This document shows positions 10,421 to 21,262 of a DNA stretch of 64,000 nucleotides, piece after piece; the stretch's first letter is position 1, and each line of letters begins with the position of its first letter. Origin of the DNA: Cellulomonas sp. NS3 (GTDB taxonomy: Bacteria; Actinomycetota; Actinomycetes; Actinomycetales; Cellulomonadaceae); contig NZ_CP103289.1 in the NCBI RefSeq assembly GCF_024757985.1, forward strand, positions 2,480,001-2,544,000, read 5' to 3'. Made by a program: the position numbers and the translations under genes. Below the pieces are notes generated by a model. It had not been told where the DNA came from. It ran no database searches and saw nothing but the letters and a program-made list of their open reading frames with translations.

Positions 10421-11346
10421 CAGCCGCGCTCGGCCAGGCGGTGCCCGACGGGGACGTCGTCGACGTTGATGCCGACCATGGCCTCGCCGAGACCGCGGGA
10501 GACCTTCGCGATGACGTCCGGGTCGTCGTAGAACGTGGTCGCCTTGACGATCGCGTTCGCCCGCTCGGCCGGGTTGCCCGACTTGAAGATGCCGGACCCG
10601 ACGAACACGCCCTCGGCGCCGAGCTGCATCATCATCGCGGCGTCGGACGGGGTCGCGATGCCGCCCGCGGTGAAGAGAACGACCGGGAGCTTGCCGGCGG
10701 AGGCGACCTCCTTGACGAGCTCGTACGGCGCCTGGAGCTCCTTGGCGGCCACGTAGAGCTCGTCCTCGGGCAGCGACGTGAGGCGGCGGATCTCGTCGCG
10801 CAGCGTGCGCATGTGCGTCGTGGCGTTCGAGACGTCGCCCGTGCCGGCCTCGCCCTTGGAGCGGATCATCGCCGCACCCTCGGTGATGCGGCGCAGGGCC
10901 TCGCCGAGGTTGGTCGCACCGCAGACGAACGGGACGGTGAAGGCCCACTTGTCGATGTGGTGCGCGTAGTCGGCGGGCGTCAGGACCTCGGACTCGTCGA
11001 CGTAGTCGACACCGAGGCTCTGCAGCACCTGCGCCTCGACGAAGTGGCCGATGCGCGCCTTCGCCATCACGGGGATCGAGACGGTGCTGATGATCGCGTC
11101 GATCAGGTCGGGGTCGCTCATGCGCGCGACCCCGCCCTGGGCGCGGATGTCGGCCGGGACCCGCTCGAGCGCCATGACGGCGACCGCACCGGCGTCCTCG
11201 GCGATCTTGGCCTGCTCCGCGGTGACGACGTCCATGATCACGCCGCCCTTGAGCATCTCGGCCATGCCGCGCTTGACGCGGGCCGTGCCGACCGCGCCCG
11301 CGGCCGGGGTGTGCGACGGGGTGCTGGGGGTGCTCTCGCTGGTCAC
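10417..11346 (-). CDS. pdxS: pyridoxal 5'-phosphate synthase lyase subunit PdxS
   Basis: Condenses ribose 5-phosphate, glyceraldehyde 3-phosphate and ammonia to PLP; forms a dodecameric complex with PdxT. 309 residues from GTG 11346, preceded by a GAGG; another GTG four codons upstream is possible. Motifs: [18 protein letters not shown], lysine in [10 protein letters not shown], and the C-terminal [13 protein letters not shown]. Very high conservation. Stop overlaps the Nudix start. Confidence 0.95.
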   Translation of the reverse strand: MTSESTPSTPSHTPAAGAVGTARVKRGMAEMLKGGVIMDVVTAEQAKIAEDAGAVAVMALERVPADIRAQGGVARMSDPDLIDAIISTVSIPVMAKARIGHFVEAQVLQSLGVDYVDESEVLTPADYAHHIDKWAFTVPFVCGATNLGEALRRITEGAAMIRSKGEAGTGDVSNATTHMRTLRDEIRRLTSLPEDELYVAAKELQAPYELVKEVASAGKLPVVLFTAGGIATPSDAAMMMQLGAEGVFVGSGIFKSGNPAERANAIVKATTFYDDPDVIAKVSRGLGEAMVGINVDDVPVGHRLAERGW

Positions 11347-11432
11347 GCTGTGCCTCACAGGTCGCGGTGGAGGGGGTGAGCAGAGGGCGCAGACTCCCGC
11401 GCGCTCCGTGGTCCCAGTCTAGACCGTCGCCC

Positions 11433-12107
11433 TCATGCGTCCGACGGGCGGTCCCGCAGGGCGGTCGCCGGCGCCGGCTCGCCCGGCCGGCCCAGCGCGG
11501 CGGGCCACGCGTCGTCGAGCTCGAGCGTGCGGGGCATCGGGGCACGTCCCGCGAGACGCAGCGTGCGCGCGGCCCACGACCGGCGCACGCGCTGGGCCTG
11601 CGCGACGGCCTCGTTGTGGAACCGCCGGGCGAGCTGCGCGCGGTACCAGGACGCGGCGAGCGCCTCGACCAGCTCGGCGCCGTCGGGCTCCTCGCGCATC
11701 GCGGCCACCTCGTCGGGGTCGTCGAGCGCGGCACGCAGGGTCTGCGACAGCTCGCTCTCGACGAGGCCGCGGTCCTGCACGGGTGCACGCGTGAGCACGT
11801 CGGGGACGTCCGCGAGCGCCCGCACGTCCGCGGGCAGGGCGCGCAGCCCGTCGACCTCCGGACCGCCGACGGCGAGCGCGGCCCACGCGGCCTCGCCGAC
11901 GAGCAGCGAGCTCACGGGGTCCATCAGGCCCGACGAGGACAGGCCGACGGCGGCGGAGGCGCGGCGGACGAGCTGCGCCTCGACGACGGCACGCGACGCG
12001 GCGACCTTGCGGTGCAGGCGGTCGAGGCGGGTCGCGGCGACCCACACGCGCCACCCGACGAGCAGCAGGACGGCGGCGACGAGCACCGCGGTCTCGGACC
12101 AGGTCAT
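11433..12107 (-). CDS. LemA-like single-span membrane protein in the PIM operon
   Basis: 224 residues from ATG 12107, whose ATGA overlaps the pimA stop. One N-terminal membrane helix (TAVLVAAVLLLVGWRVWVA), then a helical region with RLDRLHRKVAASRAVVEAQLV and, near residue 165, RRFHNEAVAQAQ. Both resemble LemA proteins (LVRLRNRV.AW..IDVQL, and RR.YN.AV). It occupies the place of the conserved membrane protein found downstream of pimA in mycobacteria. Function unknown; probably extracytoplasmic and helical. The LemA relation is my reading of short motifs. Confidence 0.75.
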   Translation of the reverse strand: MTWSETAVLVAAVLLLVGWRVWVAATRLDRLHRKVAASRAVVEAQLVRRASAAVGLSSSGLMDPVSSLLVGEAAWAALAVGGPEVDGLRALPADVRALADVPDVLTRAPVQDRGLVESELSQTLRAALDDPDEVAAMREEPDGAELVEALAASWYRAQLARRFHNEAVAQAQRVRRSWAARTLRLAGRAPMPRTLELDDAWPAALGRPGEPAPATALRDRPSDA

Positions 12108-13333
12108 CGGGCGTCTCCTCGCACGCGGCGCAGGTCGCGCAGCCGGGCGCCACGCCACGACGACGGGTCCTCCCGGACGGGCGCGTCGGCGGCCTCGACG
12201 ACCATCTCGTAGACCGTGAGGACCTCGTGCGTCACCGAGGACCAGTCGTAGCGCCGCACGGCGGCCGACGCGCGCTCGACGAGCGCGGCGCGCAGCCGGT
12301 CGTCGCCGAGCACCCGGACGAGCGTGCGCGCGAGGTCGGCGGAGTCACCGGTCCGGAACAGCACGCCCGCGTCGCCCTCCTCGAGCACCCGGCGGAACGC
12401 GCCGAGGTCGCTCGCGACGACGGGGGTCCCGGCGCTCATGGCCTCGACGAGCACGATCCCGAAGCTCTCGCCGCCGATCTGGGGCGCGCAGTACACGTCG
12501 ACGGACGCGAGCAGGCTCGCCTTCTCCTCGTCGGTGATGCCGCCGAGGAACTCGACCGCGCGCGCGTCGTCGCCGAGCAGCTCCCGGACCTCGTCGGGCC
12601 CGGTGTCCCCGCGGCCGGCGACGAGGAACCGCGCGCCGGGGTGGGTGCGCAGGACCTCGGGGACGGCGCCGAGCAAGACGTGCAGGCCCTTGCGGGGCTC
12701 GTCGAGCCGGCCGAGGAAGGCGATCGTCGGCGCGTCGGGGGTGCCGGTCCACCGGGGGTCGGTGGCCGCGCCGGTGAACGCGTCGACGTAGACGCCGTTG
12801 GGGATCACGACGGCGTCGCCGCCCATGTGCTCGACGAGCGTGCGGCGGGCGTCCTCGGAGACGGCGACGCGCGCCGAGATCTTCTCGAGGGACTGCCGGA
12901 CCAGCGGGTAGGCCATCTGGAGCGGGCGCGAGCGCAGCAGCGCGGTGTGGAACGTCGCGACGATCGGGCCGTCGGCGATCCACAGGGCGAGCATCCCGAG
13001 GCTCGGCGTCACGGGCTCGTGCAGGTGCAGGACGTCGAACTCCCCCGCTGCGAGCCAGCGGCGCACCCGGGCGGCGGTCACCGGTCCGAACGTCATGCGC
13101 GCGACGGCGCCGTTGTAGCGCACGGGCACCGCCCGGCCCGCCGAGGTCATGTAGGGCGGGATCGGGGTGTCGTCGTCGGCGGGCGCGAGCACCGAGACGG
13201 TGTGGCCGCGCTCGATGAGCGCCTCGGCGAGGTCGCGGACGTGGAACTGCACGCCGCCGGGCACGTCGAACGAGTACGGGCAGACGATCCCGACGCGCAG
13301 CGGCCGGTGTGCGCCGCTCATGTCCGCGGTCAC
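12104..13333 (-). CDS. pimA: phosphatidylinositol alpha-mannosyltransferase (GT4)
   Basis: Transfers mannose from GDP-mannose to phosphatidylinositol at the inner face of the membrane, the first step to PIMs and lipomannan. 409 residues from GTG 13333, which overlaps the acyltransferase stop (GTGA); ATG 13321 is an alternative. GT-B fold: N-terminal RVGIVCPYSFDVPGGVQFHV, the HLHEP segment, and the C-terminal nucleotide site IAFLGRLDEPRKGLHVLL and ESFGIVLVEAMSAGTPVVAS with the EX7E pair. Synteny pgsA-acyltransferase-pimA matches mycobacteria. Confidence 0.9.
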   Translation of the reverse strand: MTADMSGAHRPLRVGIVCPYSFDVPGGVQFHVRDLAEALIERGHTVSVLAPADDDTPIPPYMTSAGRAVPVRYNGAVARMTFGPVTAARVRRWLAAGEFDVLHLHEPVTPSLGMLALWIADGPIVATFHTALLRSRPLQMAYPLVRQSLEKISARVAVSEDARRTLVEHMGGDAVVIPNGVYVDAFTGAATDPRWTGTPDAPTIAFLGRLDEPRKGLHVLLGAVPEVLRTHPGARFLVAGRGDTGPDEVRELLGDDARAVEFLGGITDEEKASLLASVDVYCAPQIGGESFGIVLVEAMSAGTPVVASDLGAFRRVLEEGDAGVLFRTGDSADLARTLVRVLGDDRLRAALVERASAAVRRYDWSSVTHEVLTVYEMVVEAADAPVREDPSSWRGARLRDLRRVRGDAR

Positions 13334-14307
13334 GGCGCCTCCACCGGGGCGGGCGCCGCGACCGTCGCGGCGTAGCGGGCCGCGTCGAGGTCCTCGACGA
13401 ACACCTTCTGCAGCATGTGCCAGTCCTCGGGGTGCGCGGCGATGACCGCGGCGACCTCGTCGACCCAGGACTGCGTCAGCACGCGCACGCGGTCGGGGCG
13501 CGCGACGCCCTCGGGGAGCGTCACGGGCGGCAGGAACTGGATGACGATCCCCCACGGCGACCCCGCAGCACGGCGGCGCTCGCCGGTCAGCCGCTCGTAG
13601 TGGATGGTCGTCGGCGCGAGCGTGGCCCCCGCGGACACGGCGAGCGCCGCGGGTCCGGCCGCGACGCGGGCCCGGTGCCCGAACAGGTCGACCTCGACCC
13701 CGCGCGCCGTGAGGTCGCGGTCGGCGAGCAGCGGGACCAGGCGCGGCCCGGTGCGCACGGCGGCGACGAGCCGGCGGAAGACGTCCCCGCCCTCGCCGCC
13801 CGACAGCGGGATGATCGTCATCCCGAGGCCCTCGCGGAACTCGAGGAACTGCTGGAACAGCTCCTCGGGACGCAGCCGCTCGGCGACGGTCGTCACGGGT
13901 GCGAGGTGCACGGTCGCCCACGCGCCCGCGACGTCCCAGTTCCCCATGTGCGTCAGTGCGAGGACGATCGCCTCTCCGGCGTCGAGCCGCGGCTGCACCC
14001 AGTCGAGCCCGGTCGCGCGCACGCGTGCGGCGAGCCGGTCCGGCGGGAGGGTGTTCAGCGCGAACGCCTCGCCGTAGTACCGCATGTAGGAGCGCATGCC
14101 GGCGCGGCTCAGGCGGCGCAGCTCGCGCGGCGTCGCGCCCGGTCGGACGCGCGCCAGGTTGGCTTCGAGCCGGCGCACGCCGCCCGTGCGGCGCAGCCAG
14201 GCGAGGTCCGCGGCGAGCGTGCACCCCCCCCGCAGCACGGGCCCCGGCACCCTGCCCGCGACGCGCCAGCCGAGCACGACCAGCCGCGCGGGGTCGGGGC
14301 GCCTCAC
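13330..14307 (-). CDS. phosphatidylinositol mannoside acyltransferase
   Basis: HtrB/LpxL-superfamily acyltransferase expected to acylate the mannose of PIM1/PIM2 at the inner leaflet. 325 residues from GTG 14307, overlapping the pgsA stop (GTGA). The HX4D-type signature is seen in LALTHMGNWDVAGAW, and the phosphate-binding block in RLVPLLADRDLTARGVEVDLFG. Length matches the family. Fully coupled to pgsA and pimA, which defines its substrate by context. Confidence 0.88.
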   Translation of the reverse strand: MRRPDPARLVVLGWRVAGRVPGPVLRGGCTLAADLAWLRRTGGVRRLEANLARVRPGATPRELRRLSRAGMRSYMRYYGEAFALNTLPPDRLAARVRATGLDWVQPRLDAGEAIVLALTHMGNWDVAGAWATVHLAPVTTVAERLRPEELFQQFLEFREGLGMTIIPLSGGEGGDVFRRLVAAVRTGPRLVPLLADRDLTARGVEVDLFGHRARVAAGPAALAVSAGATLAPTTIHYERLTGERRRAAGSPWGIVIQFLPPVTLPEGVARPDRVRVLTQSWVDEVAAVIAAHPEDWHMLQKVFVEDLDAARYAATVAAPAPVEAP

Positions 14308-14915
14308 GACGACGCCCCGAGCGACTGACGGCGGACCGTCGCCATGCGCTGCACGACGGTCACCGCGGAGGCGACCGCGAGCAGCGCGAGGACGACCGTG
14401 AGCACGACCCGCGGGGCGCCGACCCCGACGAGCGCCGCCGCGGCGAGCACCGCGAAGAGCCGGTCCGCGCGCTCGGCGATGCCGACGGCCGCGGTCATGC
14501 CGAGCCCCTCGGCGCGCGCCCGGGCGTACGGGACGACCGAGCCGAGCACGAGGCACACGAGCGCGAGCACCGCGGTGACCTCGTGGTCGCCGCCGCCGTA
14601 GAACCACAGCACGAGACCGCCGAAGATCGCGGCGTCCCCGAAGCGGTCGAGCGTCGAGTCGAGGAACGCCCCCCAGCTGCTCGAGCGCCCGGCCTGGCGC
14701 GCCATGACCCCGTCGAGGGAGTCCGTGAGCGCGAAGAACGACACGACGAGGGCCCCGGCGAGGAGGTGGCCCGTGGGGAACAGCCACAGCGCCGCGACGA
14801 CGACTGCGAGCGTGCCCGTCACGGTCACCGCGTCGGGCGAGACCCCGAGGCGCAGCAGGGCCGCCGCGAGCGGGGTCAGGGCGCGCGTCATCCCGCTGCG
14901 CAACCGGTTCAGCAC
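14304..14915 (-). CDS. pgsA: phosphatidylinositol phosphate synthase (CDP-alcohol phosphatidyltransferase)
   Basis: Integral membrane enzyme that joins CDP-diacylglycerol to inositol 1-phosphate. 203 residues with about six helices. The CDP-alcohol signature D(x2)DG(x2)AR(x8)G(x3)D(x3)D is complete, running from DSLDGVMAR to GAFLDSTLD at about residues 64-88. Operon context (upstream of a PIM acyltransferase and pimA) supports inositol rather than glycerol phosphate as acceptor; that assignment is inference. Confidence 0.9.
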   Translation of the reverse strand: MLNRLRSGMTRALTPLAAALLRLGVSPDAVTVTGTLAVVVAALWLFPTGHLLAGALVVSFFALTDSLDGVMARQAGRSSSWGAFLDSTLDRFGDAAIFGGLVLWFYGGGDHEVTAVLALVCLVLGSVVPYARARAEGLGMTAAVGIAERADRLFAVLAAAALVGVGAPRVVLTVVLALLAVASAVTVVQRMATVRRQSLGASS

Positions 14916-14922
14916 GGGTCAG

Positions 14923-15501
14923 TCATCCCTTCTGGGCGGCCGGCCACGCCGCAGCGAGCCGGTCGCGGGTGTCGCCGAGGAGCTCGGGCAGGGCGCGCGT
15001 GCGCCCGACGATCGGCAGGAAGTTCGAGTCGCCGCCCCAGCGCGGGACGACGTGCTGGTGCAGGTGCGCGGCGATGCCCGCACCCGCGACGTCGCCCTGG
15101 TTCATGCCGAGGTTGAACCCGTGCGGCGCGGACACGTCGCGCAGGACGCGCATCGCGGTGCGGGTCAGCGCCGCGACCTCGGCGACCTCCTCGGTCGTGA
15201 GGTCGGTGTAGTCCGCGACGTGCCGGTACGGGCACACGAGCAGGTGGCCGGAGTTGTACGGGTAGAGGTTGAGCACGACGAAGGCGACCTCGCCGCGCGC
15301 GACGACGAGGCCCTCCTCGTCCCCGAGCCCCGGGATGCGGCAGAACGGGCAGCCGGGGCCGGCCTCGGAGTCCGTCGGCTTGTCCTGGCCGCCGATGTAC
15401 GCCATGCGGTGCGGCGTCCACAGGCGCTCGAGGCGGTCGGGCACGCCCGCGTGGTCGCCCGCGCGCTCGACCTCGACCTCGTCGCCCTGCTCGGTGGCCA
15501 C
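14923..15501 (-). CDS. HIT domain protein, probable AP4A phosphorylase-type
   Basis: 192 residues from GTG 15501, five bases after the thrS stop. Zinc-type CPFCRIP at about residue 53 and the histidine triad HLHQHVVPRW define the HIT family. The mycobacterial gene in the same place (thrS-HIT-pgsA) encodes a diadenosine tetraphosphate phosphorylase, which is a reasonable role next to an aminoacyl-tRNA synthetase that makes AP4A as a side product; activity here is inferred from synteny. Confidence 0.88.
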   Translation of the reverse strand: MATEQGDEVEVERAGDHAGVPDRLERLWTPHRMAYIGGQDKPTDSEAGPGCPFCRIPGLGDEEGLVVARGEVAFVVLNLYPYNSGHLLVCPYRHVADYTDLTTEEVAEVAALTRTAMRVLRDVSAPHGFNLGMNQGDVAGAGIAAHLHQHVVPRWGGDSNFLPIVGRTRALPELLGDTRDRLAAAWPAAQKG

Positions 15502-15506
15502 GTCCG

Positions 15507-17522
<2,016 letters not shown>

Positions 17523-17647
17523 GAGAGGGATCTCCTTGCGTCGGGCCCGCACTCAGGCGGTGCGGGCGCACGTCGATGCTACCGACGCCGCGTGCGCCCC
17601 GGACGCACGACAGCCCCGGCGCGCGAGGCGGACCGGGGCTGTGCTGG

Positions 17648-17719
17648 TGGGCGATACTGGGTTCGAACCAGTGACCTCCTCGGTGTGAACGAGGCGCTCT
17701 ACCACTGAGCCAATCGCCC
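17648..17719 (-). tRNA. tRNA-Val (CAC)
   Basis: 72-base cloverleaf on the minus strand. Acceptor GGGCGAT pairs with ATCGCCC; D stem GCTC/GAGC; anticodon stem CCTCG/CGAGG with loop TTCACAC, anticodon CAC (codon GUG); T loop with GGTTCGAACC. CC follows the discriminator A. Lies upstream of thrS. Confidence 0.95.
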
Positions 17720-18088
17720 GTCGTCCTCGGGGGCGGTCGGACCGGAACCAGGTCTGGCCCGGACCGCGCACCGTCGGTGACGTCGAAGTAGGATGCTACC
17801 CAACGCGCGGCGATATTCCGAACCGGGCTCCTGGTCGGGCTCGGACGGCGTCGTGAGGGCGGTGGTCGGACGTGGCTCGCCGGGCCGGCGACCCCGCCGG
17901 GCTCGCCGGGCCGGCGACCCCGATCGGTCGACCGGCTGCCACGTGCGGGTGGACGGGAGGCGCTGTGACGGGGGACGTCAGGCGTATGACGGGGCCTACC
18001 GGGTGAACTCCGCGCCGATTTCCCGCCAGGAAGGCGTTCCGGCTGCCATGATGGAGACCCCACCACCGCGCGAATCAGGAGGACGCCG
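17720..18088. other. intergenic region upstream of the ssgA-like gene
   Basis: No convincing gene. It holds a GC-rich direct repeat (described separately at 17874-17922) and, at its right end, the AGGAGG Shine-Dalgarno of the ssgA-like gene at 18079-18084. No clear promoter consensus was seen. Confidence 0.5.
17874..17922. repeat. 23-bp direct repeat, two copies, each holding a GC palindrome
   Basis: Copies at 17874-17896 and 17900-17922 are identical over 23 bp, starting GGCTCGCCGGG and ending GGCGACCCCG, spaced 26 bp start to start. Each contains the palindromic core CGCCGGGCCGGCG. It lies about 170 bp upstream of the ssgA-like gene, so it could be regulatory or a simple slippage product. 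Confidence 0.75.
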
Positions 18089-18517
18089 ATGACGCAACCG
18101 TCGTACGACGTCGTCGAGGCTGTCACCATGCAGCTGATCAGCTCTGACGCCAGCGTCATCCCGGTCAACGCCGAGTTCTCCTTCCGCGTCTCGGACCCGT
18201 ACACCGTGCGCACCGTCTTCACGGGCCAGCACACGATGTCGACCTGGCTGCTCGGACGCGAGCTCCTCGTCCACGGCCTGCTGGCCGCCTCGGACGCCCC
18301 GGCCGGCAACGGCGACGTCCAGGTCTGGCGTGACGAGGACCCGGACTTCCTCCTCATCTCGCTCAGTGGCGTCGAGGGCAGCGCGCTCCTCGCGGCGCCC
18401 GCCGAGCCGCTCGAGCGGTTCCTGGCGACGACCGAGGACCTCGTCCCGATCGGCTCCGAGAGCGACCGCATGGAGACCGAGATCTCGGCTCTCATCGCGG
18501 CCCTGCTCACCGCCTGA
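18089..18517 (+). CDS. SsgA-like sporulation/cell division regulator (SALP)
   Basis: 142-residue protein of the SsgA/SsgB family, actinobacterial proteins that in Streptomyces guide septum placement and FtsZ recruitment. Conserved features seen: VNAEFSFRVSDPYTVRTVF near residue 27-45 and the TWLLGRELLVHGL segment. ATG is preceded by AGGAGG at ideal spacing. A strong terminator follows, so it is a single-gene unit. In a non-sporulating actinomycete the role is probably in division; that is inference. Confidence 0.88.
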   Translation: MTQPSYDVVEAVTMQLISSDASVIPVNAEFSFRVSDPYTVRTVFTGQHTMSTWLLGRELLVHGLLAASDAPAGNGDVQVWRDEDPDFLLISLSGVEGSALLAAPAEPLERFLATTEDLVPIGSESDRMETEISALIAALLTA

Positions 18518-18538
18518 GCCGCACCGCAGCACGCACAC

Positions 18539-18574
18539 GCAGGAGGCCGGTCCCCTCGGGGACCGGCCTCCTGC
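18539..18574 (+). terminator. strong hairpin terminator after the ssgA-like gene
   Basis: Near-perfect inverted repeat: a stem of about 16 bp (GCAGGAGGCCGGTCCC) closed by a short TCG-containing loop, starting 21 bp after the stop codon. Little T-tract follows, as is common in high-GC actinobacteria. It may also end transcripts of pabC from the right. Confidence 0.8.
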
Positions 18575-18699
18575 GTCGTCCGGGGGTCCGAGGACCGCGT
18601 GCGCGAGCCCGGCGACCCCGCGGGCGCCAGGGCCGGGCTCGCGCGCGCCCGGACCGCTCAGGGGGTGACGTCGTCCGCGAGGCGGGCCCGGACCACCGC

Positions 18700-19563
18700 T
18701 CAGGGGTCGAGGGCGTCCGCGAGGCGGGCCTGGAAGAGCTCCTGCGCCGCGCGGGAGAGCTCGCCGGGTGCGACGTCGACCTCGTCCAGCGAGACGACCG
18801 GGACGACGTTGCGGATGGACCCGCTCAGCGCGAGGTGCGCGTCGCCGGCCAGGACCTCCTCGAGGACCTCGTAGGGCAGCTCGCCCGGCAGCCCCTCGCG
18901 CACCGGCAGACCGGCCTCGGCCGACCACTCGAGCAGGAGCTCGCGCGTGATGCCTGCGAGGCAGCCGCTCGACAGCGGCGGGGTCACGAGCTCACCGCCG
19001 CGCTCGACGAGCACGTTCGAGCCCGTGCCCTCGCACAGCTCGCCGACCGTGTTCGCGAGGATCGCCTCGTCGGCGCCGTGGTGGTGCGCGCGAGCGAGCG
19101 CGACGACGTTCTCGGCGTACGAGATCGTCTTGAGGCCGGCGACGGCCGAGCGCTCGTTGCGCACCCACGGGACGCGCACGACGCGCGAGACGGTCATCTG
19201 CGGGGCCGGGCCCGCGAGCACGATCACGGTCTGCCGCGACTCGCCCGGCTCGTTGCGGTGGGACCCCAGCGGACCCGGACCGGCCGTGAGCGTGATGCGC
19301 AGCCGGCCGACGTCGGGGGTCGCGGCCTCGAGCACCGCCTTGACGCCCGCACGGATCTCGTCCTCGTCCGGGGTCTCGAGGCCGAGGCCGTGGGCGGACC
19401 GCGCGAGCCGGCGCAGGTGCCGCGTCAGCGCGAACGCCTGCCCGTCGTACACCGCGCACGTCTCGAAGACGCCGTCGCCCACGGTCAGGCCGTGGTCGAC
19501 CCCCGTCGCGAGCGGCTCGTCGGGGCGGTGCAGGCGGCCTCGTGACCACAGGAGGGTGCTCAT
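18700..19563 (-). CDS. pabC: aminotransferase class IV, probable aminodeoxychorismate lyase
   Basis: PLP fold-type IV enzyme, 287 residues from ATG 19563. DHGLTVGDGVFET near the N-terminus, the PLP lysine in GLKTISYAENVVALA, and NTVGELCEGTGSNVLVE are visible. It overlaps the upstream pabB by 4 bp (ATGA), which favours 4-amino-4-deoxychorismate lyase of folate synthesis over branched-chain or D-amino acid transaminase activity. Confidence 0.85.
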   Translation of the reverse strand: MSTLLWSRGRLHRPDEPLATGVDHGLTVGDGVFETCAVYDGQAFALTRHLRRLARSAHGLGLETPDEDEIRAGVKAVLEAATPDVGRLRITLTAGPGPLGSHRNEPGESRQTVIVLAGPAPQMTVSRVVRVPWVRNERSAVAGLKTISYAENVVALARAHHHGADEAILANTVGELCEGTGSNVLVERGGELVTPPLSSGCLAGITRELLLEWSAEAGLPVREGLPGELPYEVLEEVLAGDAHLALSGSIRNVVPVVSLDEVDVAPGELSRAAQELFQARLADALDP

Positions 19564-20810
19564 GGCGACCAGTCTCCCACCGGGGGCCCACCGCGGGAGG
19601 CGAGCGCGACGAGACGGGCGGCCTTGAGCTCGGTCTCCCGCCACTCCGCGCCCGCGTCGCTCCCCCACGTGATCCCGGCGCCCGTGCCGAACCGCAGCAC
19701 GCCGTGCTCCCCCGGCGAACCCGGCGCCCCCGGCCCGTCCGGCACGTCCCGCTCCGCCACAGCACCCCGCGGCGAAGCGCCGCTCGACGCCCGCTCCCAC
19801 CAGAAGGTCCGGATCCCGACCGCGAGCTCGGCGCGCACCGACCCGTCGTCCGCCACGTCGACCCAACCGACCGCACCGCAGTACGGCCCACGCGGGACGG
19901 GCTCGAGGCGGCGGATGATCCGCAGCGCCGAGCTCTTGGGCGCGCCCGACACCGACCCCGGGGGGAACGTCGCGCCCAGGAGCTCCGCCCACAGCAGGGG
20001 CGAGTCGCGCACGTCCGGCGCGAGGCGCCCCTGGACGGTCGAGACGAGGTGCACCAGGCCGGGGTGGCGCTCGAGCGCGAGGAGCGCCGTGACCTCGACC
20101 GTGCCCGGCACGCTCACACGCTGCAGGTCGTTGCGCACGAGGTCGGTGATCATGACGTTCTCGGCCTCGTCCTTGACGGACAGCCCCTCCGCCACCGTCG
20201 CGGTGCCCTTGATCGGGCTCGACGTCACGACGCCGTCCTCGACACGCAGGAACAGCTCGGGCGACGCCGACACCACCCACACCGGGTCGACTCCGGACCC
20301 GCCGGGCACGTGGACGCCGCCGGCGAACGGCGCCGGGTTCCCCTGCGCGAGCACCGCCGCGAGCGCCCGCGCGTCCGGCTCGGCCTCCCCCGGTGCCCCC
20401 AGCGGCGCCTGCAGGACCCGGCAGAGGTTCGCCTGGTACACCTCCCCCGCCCGGATCTCGTCCTGCACGGCGCGCACCGCGGACTCGTAGCCGCTCTGGT
20501 CCAGGGAGGACGTCCAGTCGGAAGCCGCCGGGCCGCCCCACGCCGCCGCAGCCGCAGCCGGCGGGCCCGTGGGACCCGCGCCGTCGCTGCCGTGGCGGTC
20601 CACGTCCGCGAACCGCCAGGCCCGGACGCGTCCCTCGAACTCCCCCACCACGACCCAGAAGCCGGGCTCGCTCAGCCGCTCGGGCTCGGCAACGACGTCC
20701 ACGCACTCGACCGCCCCGCGCGCGTGCACGCCCGAGAACCACGCCTCGCCGTCCCCTCGGGGGGTGACGTCGGGTGGTCCGATCGGGCCTCTGACCTGCA
20801 CGGTCGACAC
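19560..20810 (-). CDS. pabB: aminodeoxychorismate synthase component I
   Basis: Chorismate-binding enzyme that makes aminodeoxychorismate for folate. 416 residues, with the C-terminal catalytic domain: GEVYQANLCRVL, the catalytic-lysine motif SPIKGTA, DLVRNDLQRV, and GSVSGAPKSSALRII. The N-terminal 100 residues are less conserved. No glutaminase (pabA) is adjacent. Coupled to pabC by a 4-bp overlap. Confidence 0.9.
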   Translation of the reverse strand: MSTVQVRGPIGPPDVTPRGDGEAWFSGVHARGAVECVDVVAEPERLSEPGFWVVVGEFEGRVRAWRFADVDRHGSDGAGPTGPPAAAAAAWGGPAASDWTSSLDQSGYESAVRAVQDEIRAGEVYQANLCRVLQAPLGAPGEAEPDARALAAVLAQGNPAPFAGGVHVPGGSGVDPVWVVSASPELFLRVEDGVVTSSPIKGTATVAEGLSVKDEAENVMITDLVRNDLQRVSVPGTVEVTALLALERHPGLVHLVSTVQGRLAPDVRDSPLLWAELLGATFPPGSVSGAPKSSALRIIRRLEPVPRGPYCGAVGWVDVADDGSVRAELAVGIRTFWWERASSGASPRGAVAERDVPDGPGAPGSPGEHGVLRFGTGAGITWGSDAGAEWRETELKAARLVALASRGGPPVGDWSP

Positions 20811-20849
20811 GCTACCGAGCCCTTCGCAGACGCGCGGACGGGGAGCCGG

Positions 20850-20880
20850 TTGGACTCTTCCCGAAAACGTCGGCTAATGT
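20850..20880 (+). promoter_or_regulatory. possible promoter of the tRNA-Gly/Cys/Val cluster
   Basis: TTGGAC at 20850-20855 and TAATGT at 20875-20880, spacer 19 bases (18 if CTAATG is used). It lies 45 bp upstream of tRNA-Gly in the divergent gap to pabB. Spacing is slightly long, so this is a candidate only. Confidence 0.4.
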
Positions 20881-20925
20881 TCAGCACGCACACGGAACGC
20901 CGGTGAGAGCCGGACGAAGTGTCGC

Positions 20926-20997
20926 GCGGACGTGGCTCAGTGGTAGAGCATCACCTTGCCAAGGTGAGGGTCGCGGGTTCGAATCCCGTCGTCCGCT
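20926..20997 (+). tRNA. tRNA-Gly (GCC)
   Basis: 72-base cloverleaf: acceptor GCGGACG/CGTCCGC, D stem with GGCTCAGTGGTAGAGC, anticodon loop TTGCCAA (anticodon GCC), T arm GCGGGTTCGAATCCCGT. First of three tandem tRNAs. Confidence 0.96.
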
Positions 20998-21053
20998 CGG
21001 AGGCAGACACTCCTGATCGGCCCGCAAGGGTCGCTGAGGACTGCGGGTCTCAG

Positions 21054-21124
21054 GGTGGAGTGGCCGAGAGGCGAGGCAGCGGCCTGCAAAGCCGTATACG
21101 TGGGTTCGAATCCCATCTCCACCT
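21054..21124 (+). tRNA. tRNA-Cys (GCA)
   Basis: 71-base cloverleaf: acceptor GGTGGAG/CTCCACC, anticodon loop CTGCAAA (anticodon GCA), T arm GTGGGTTCGAATCCCAT. Discriminator T (U73), as required for Cys tRNA. Confidence 0.95.
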
Positions 21125-21138
21125 CGCAGCACAGCCTT

Positions 21139-21210
21139 GGGCGATTGGCGCAGCGGTAGCGCGCTTCCCTGACACGGAAGAGGTCACTGGTTCGATCCCA
21201 GTATCGCCCA
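21139..21210 (+). tRNA. tRNA-Val (GAC)
   Basis: 72-base cloverleaf: acceptor GGGCGAT/ATCGCCC, anticodon loop CTGACAC (anticodon GAC), T arm with GGTTCGATCC. CCA follows the discriminator in the DNA (21211-21213). Its 3' end faces the integrase remnant and is the likely historical attachment site. Confidence 0.96.
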
Positions 21211-21228
21211 CCAGCATCACCGCAGGTG

Positions 21229-21262
21229 AGAGGCCGTTTCGGAGACATCCGAGACGGCCTCT
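21229..21262 (+). terminator. terminator after the tRNA cluster
   Basis: Inverted repeat AGAGGCCGTTTCGGA with its complement around an ACAT-type loop, one G-T pair, followed by TTC. It starts about 18 bp after tRNA-Val. Confidence 0.75.

Noticed and set aside
17553-17771. Small frames over tRNA-Val(CAC) (reads VEEVTGSNPVSP or GDTGFEPVTSSV)
   Set aside because: Translations of a tRNA gene, both strands.
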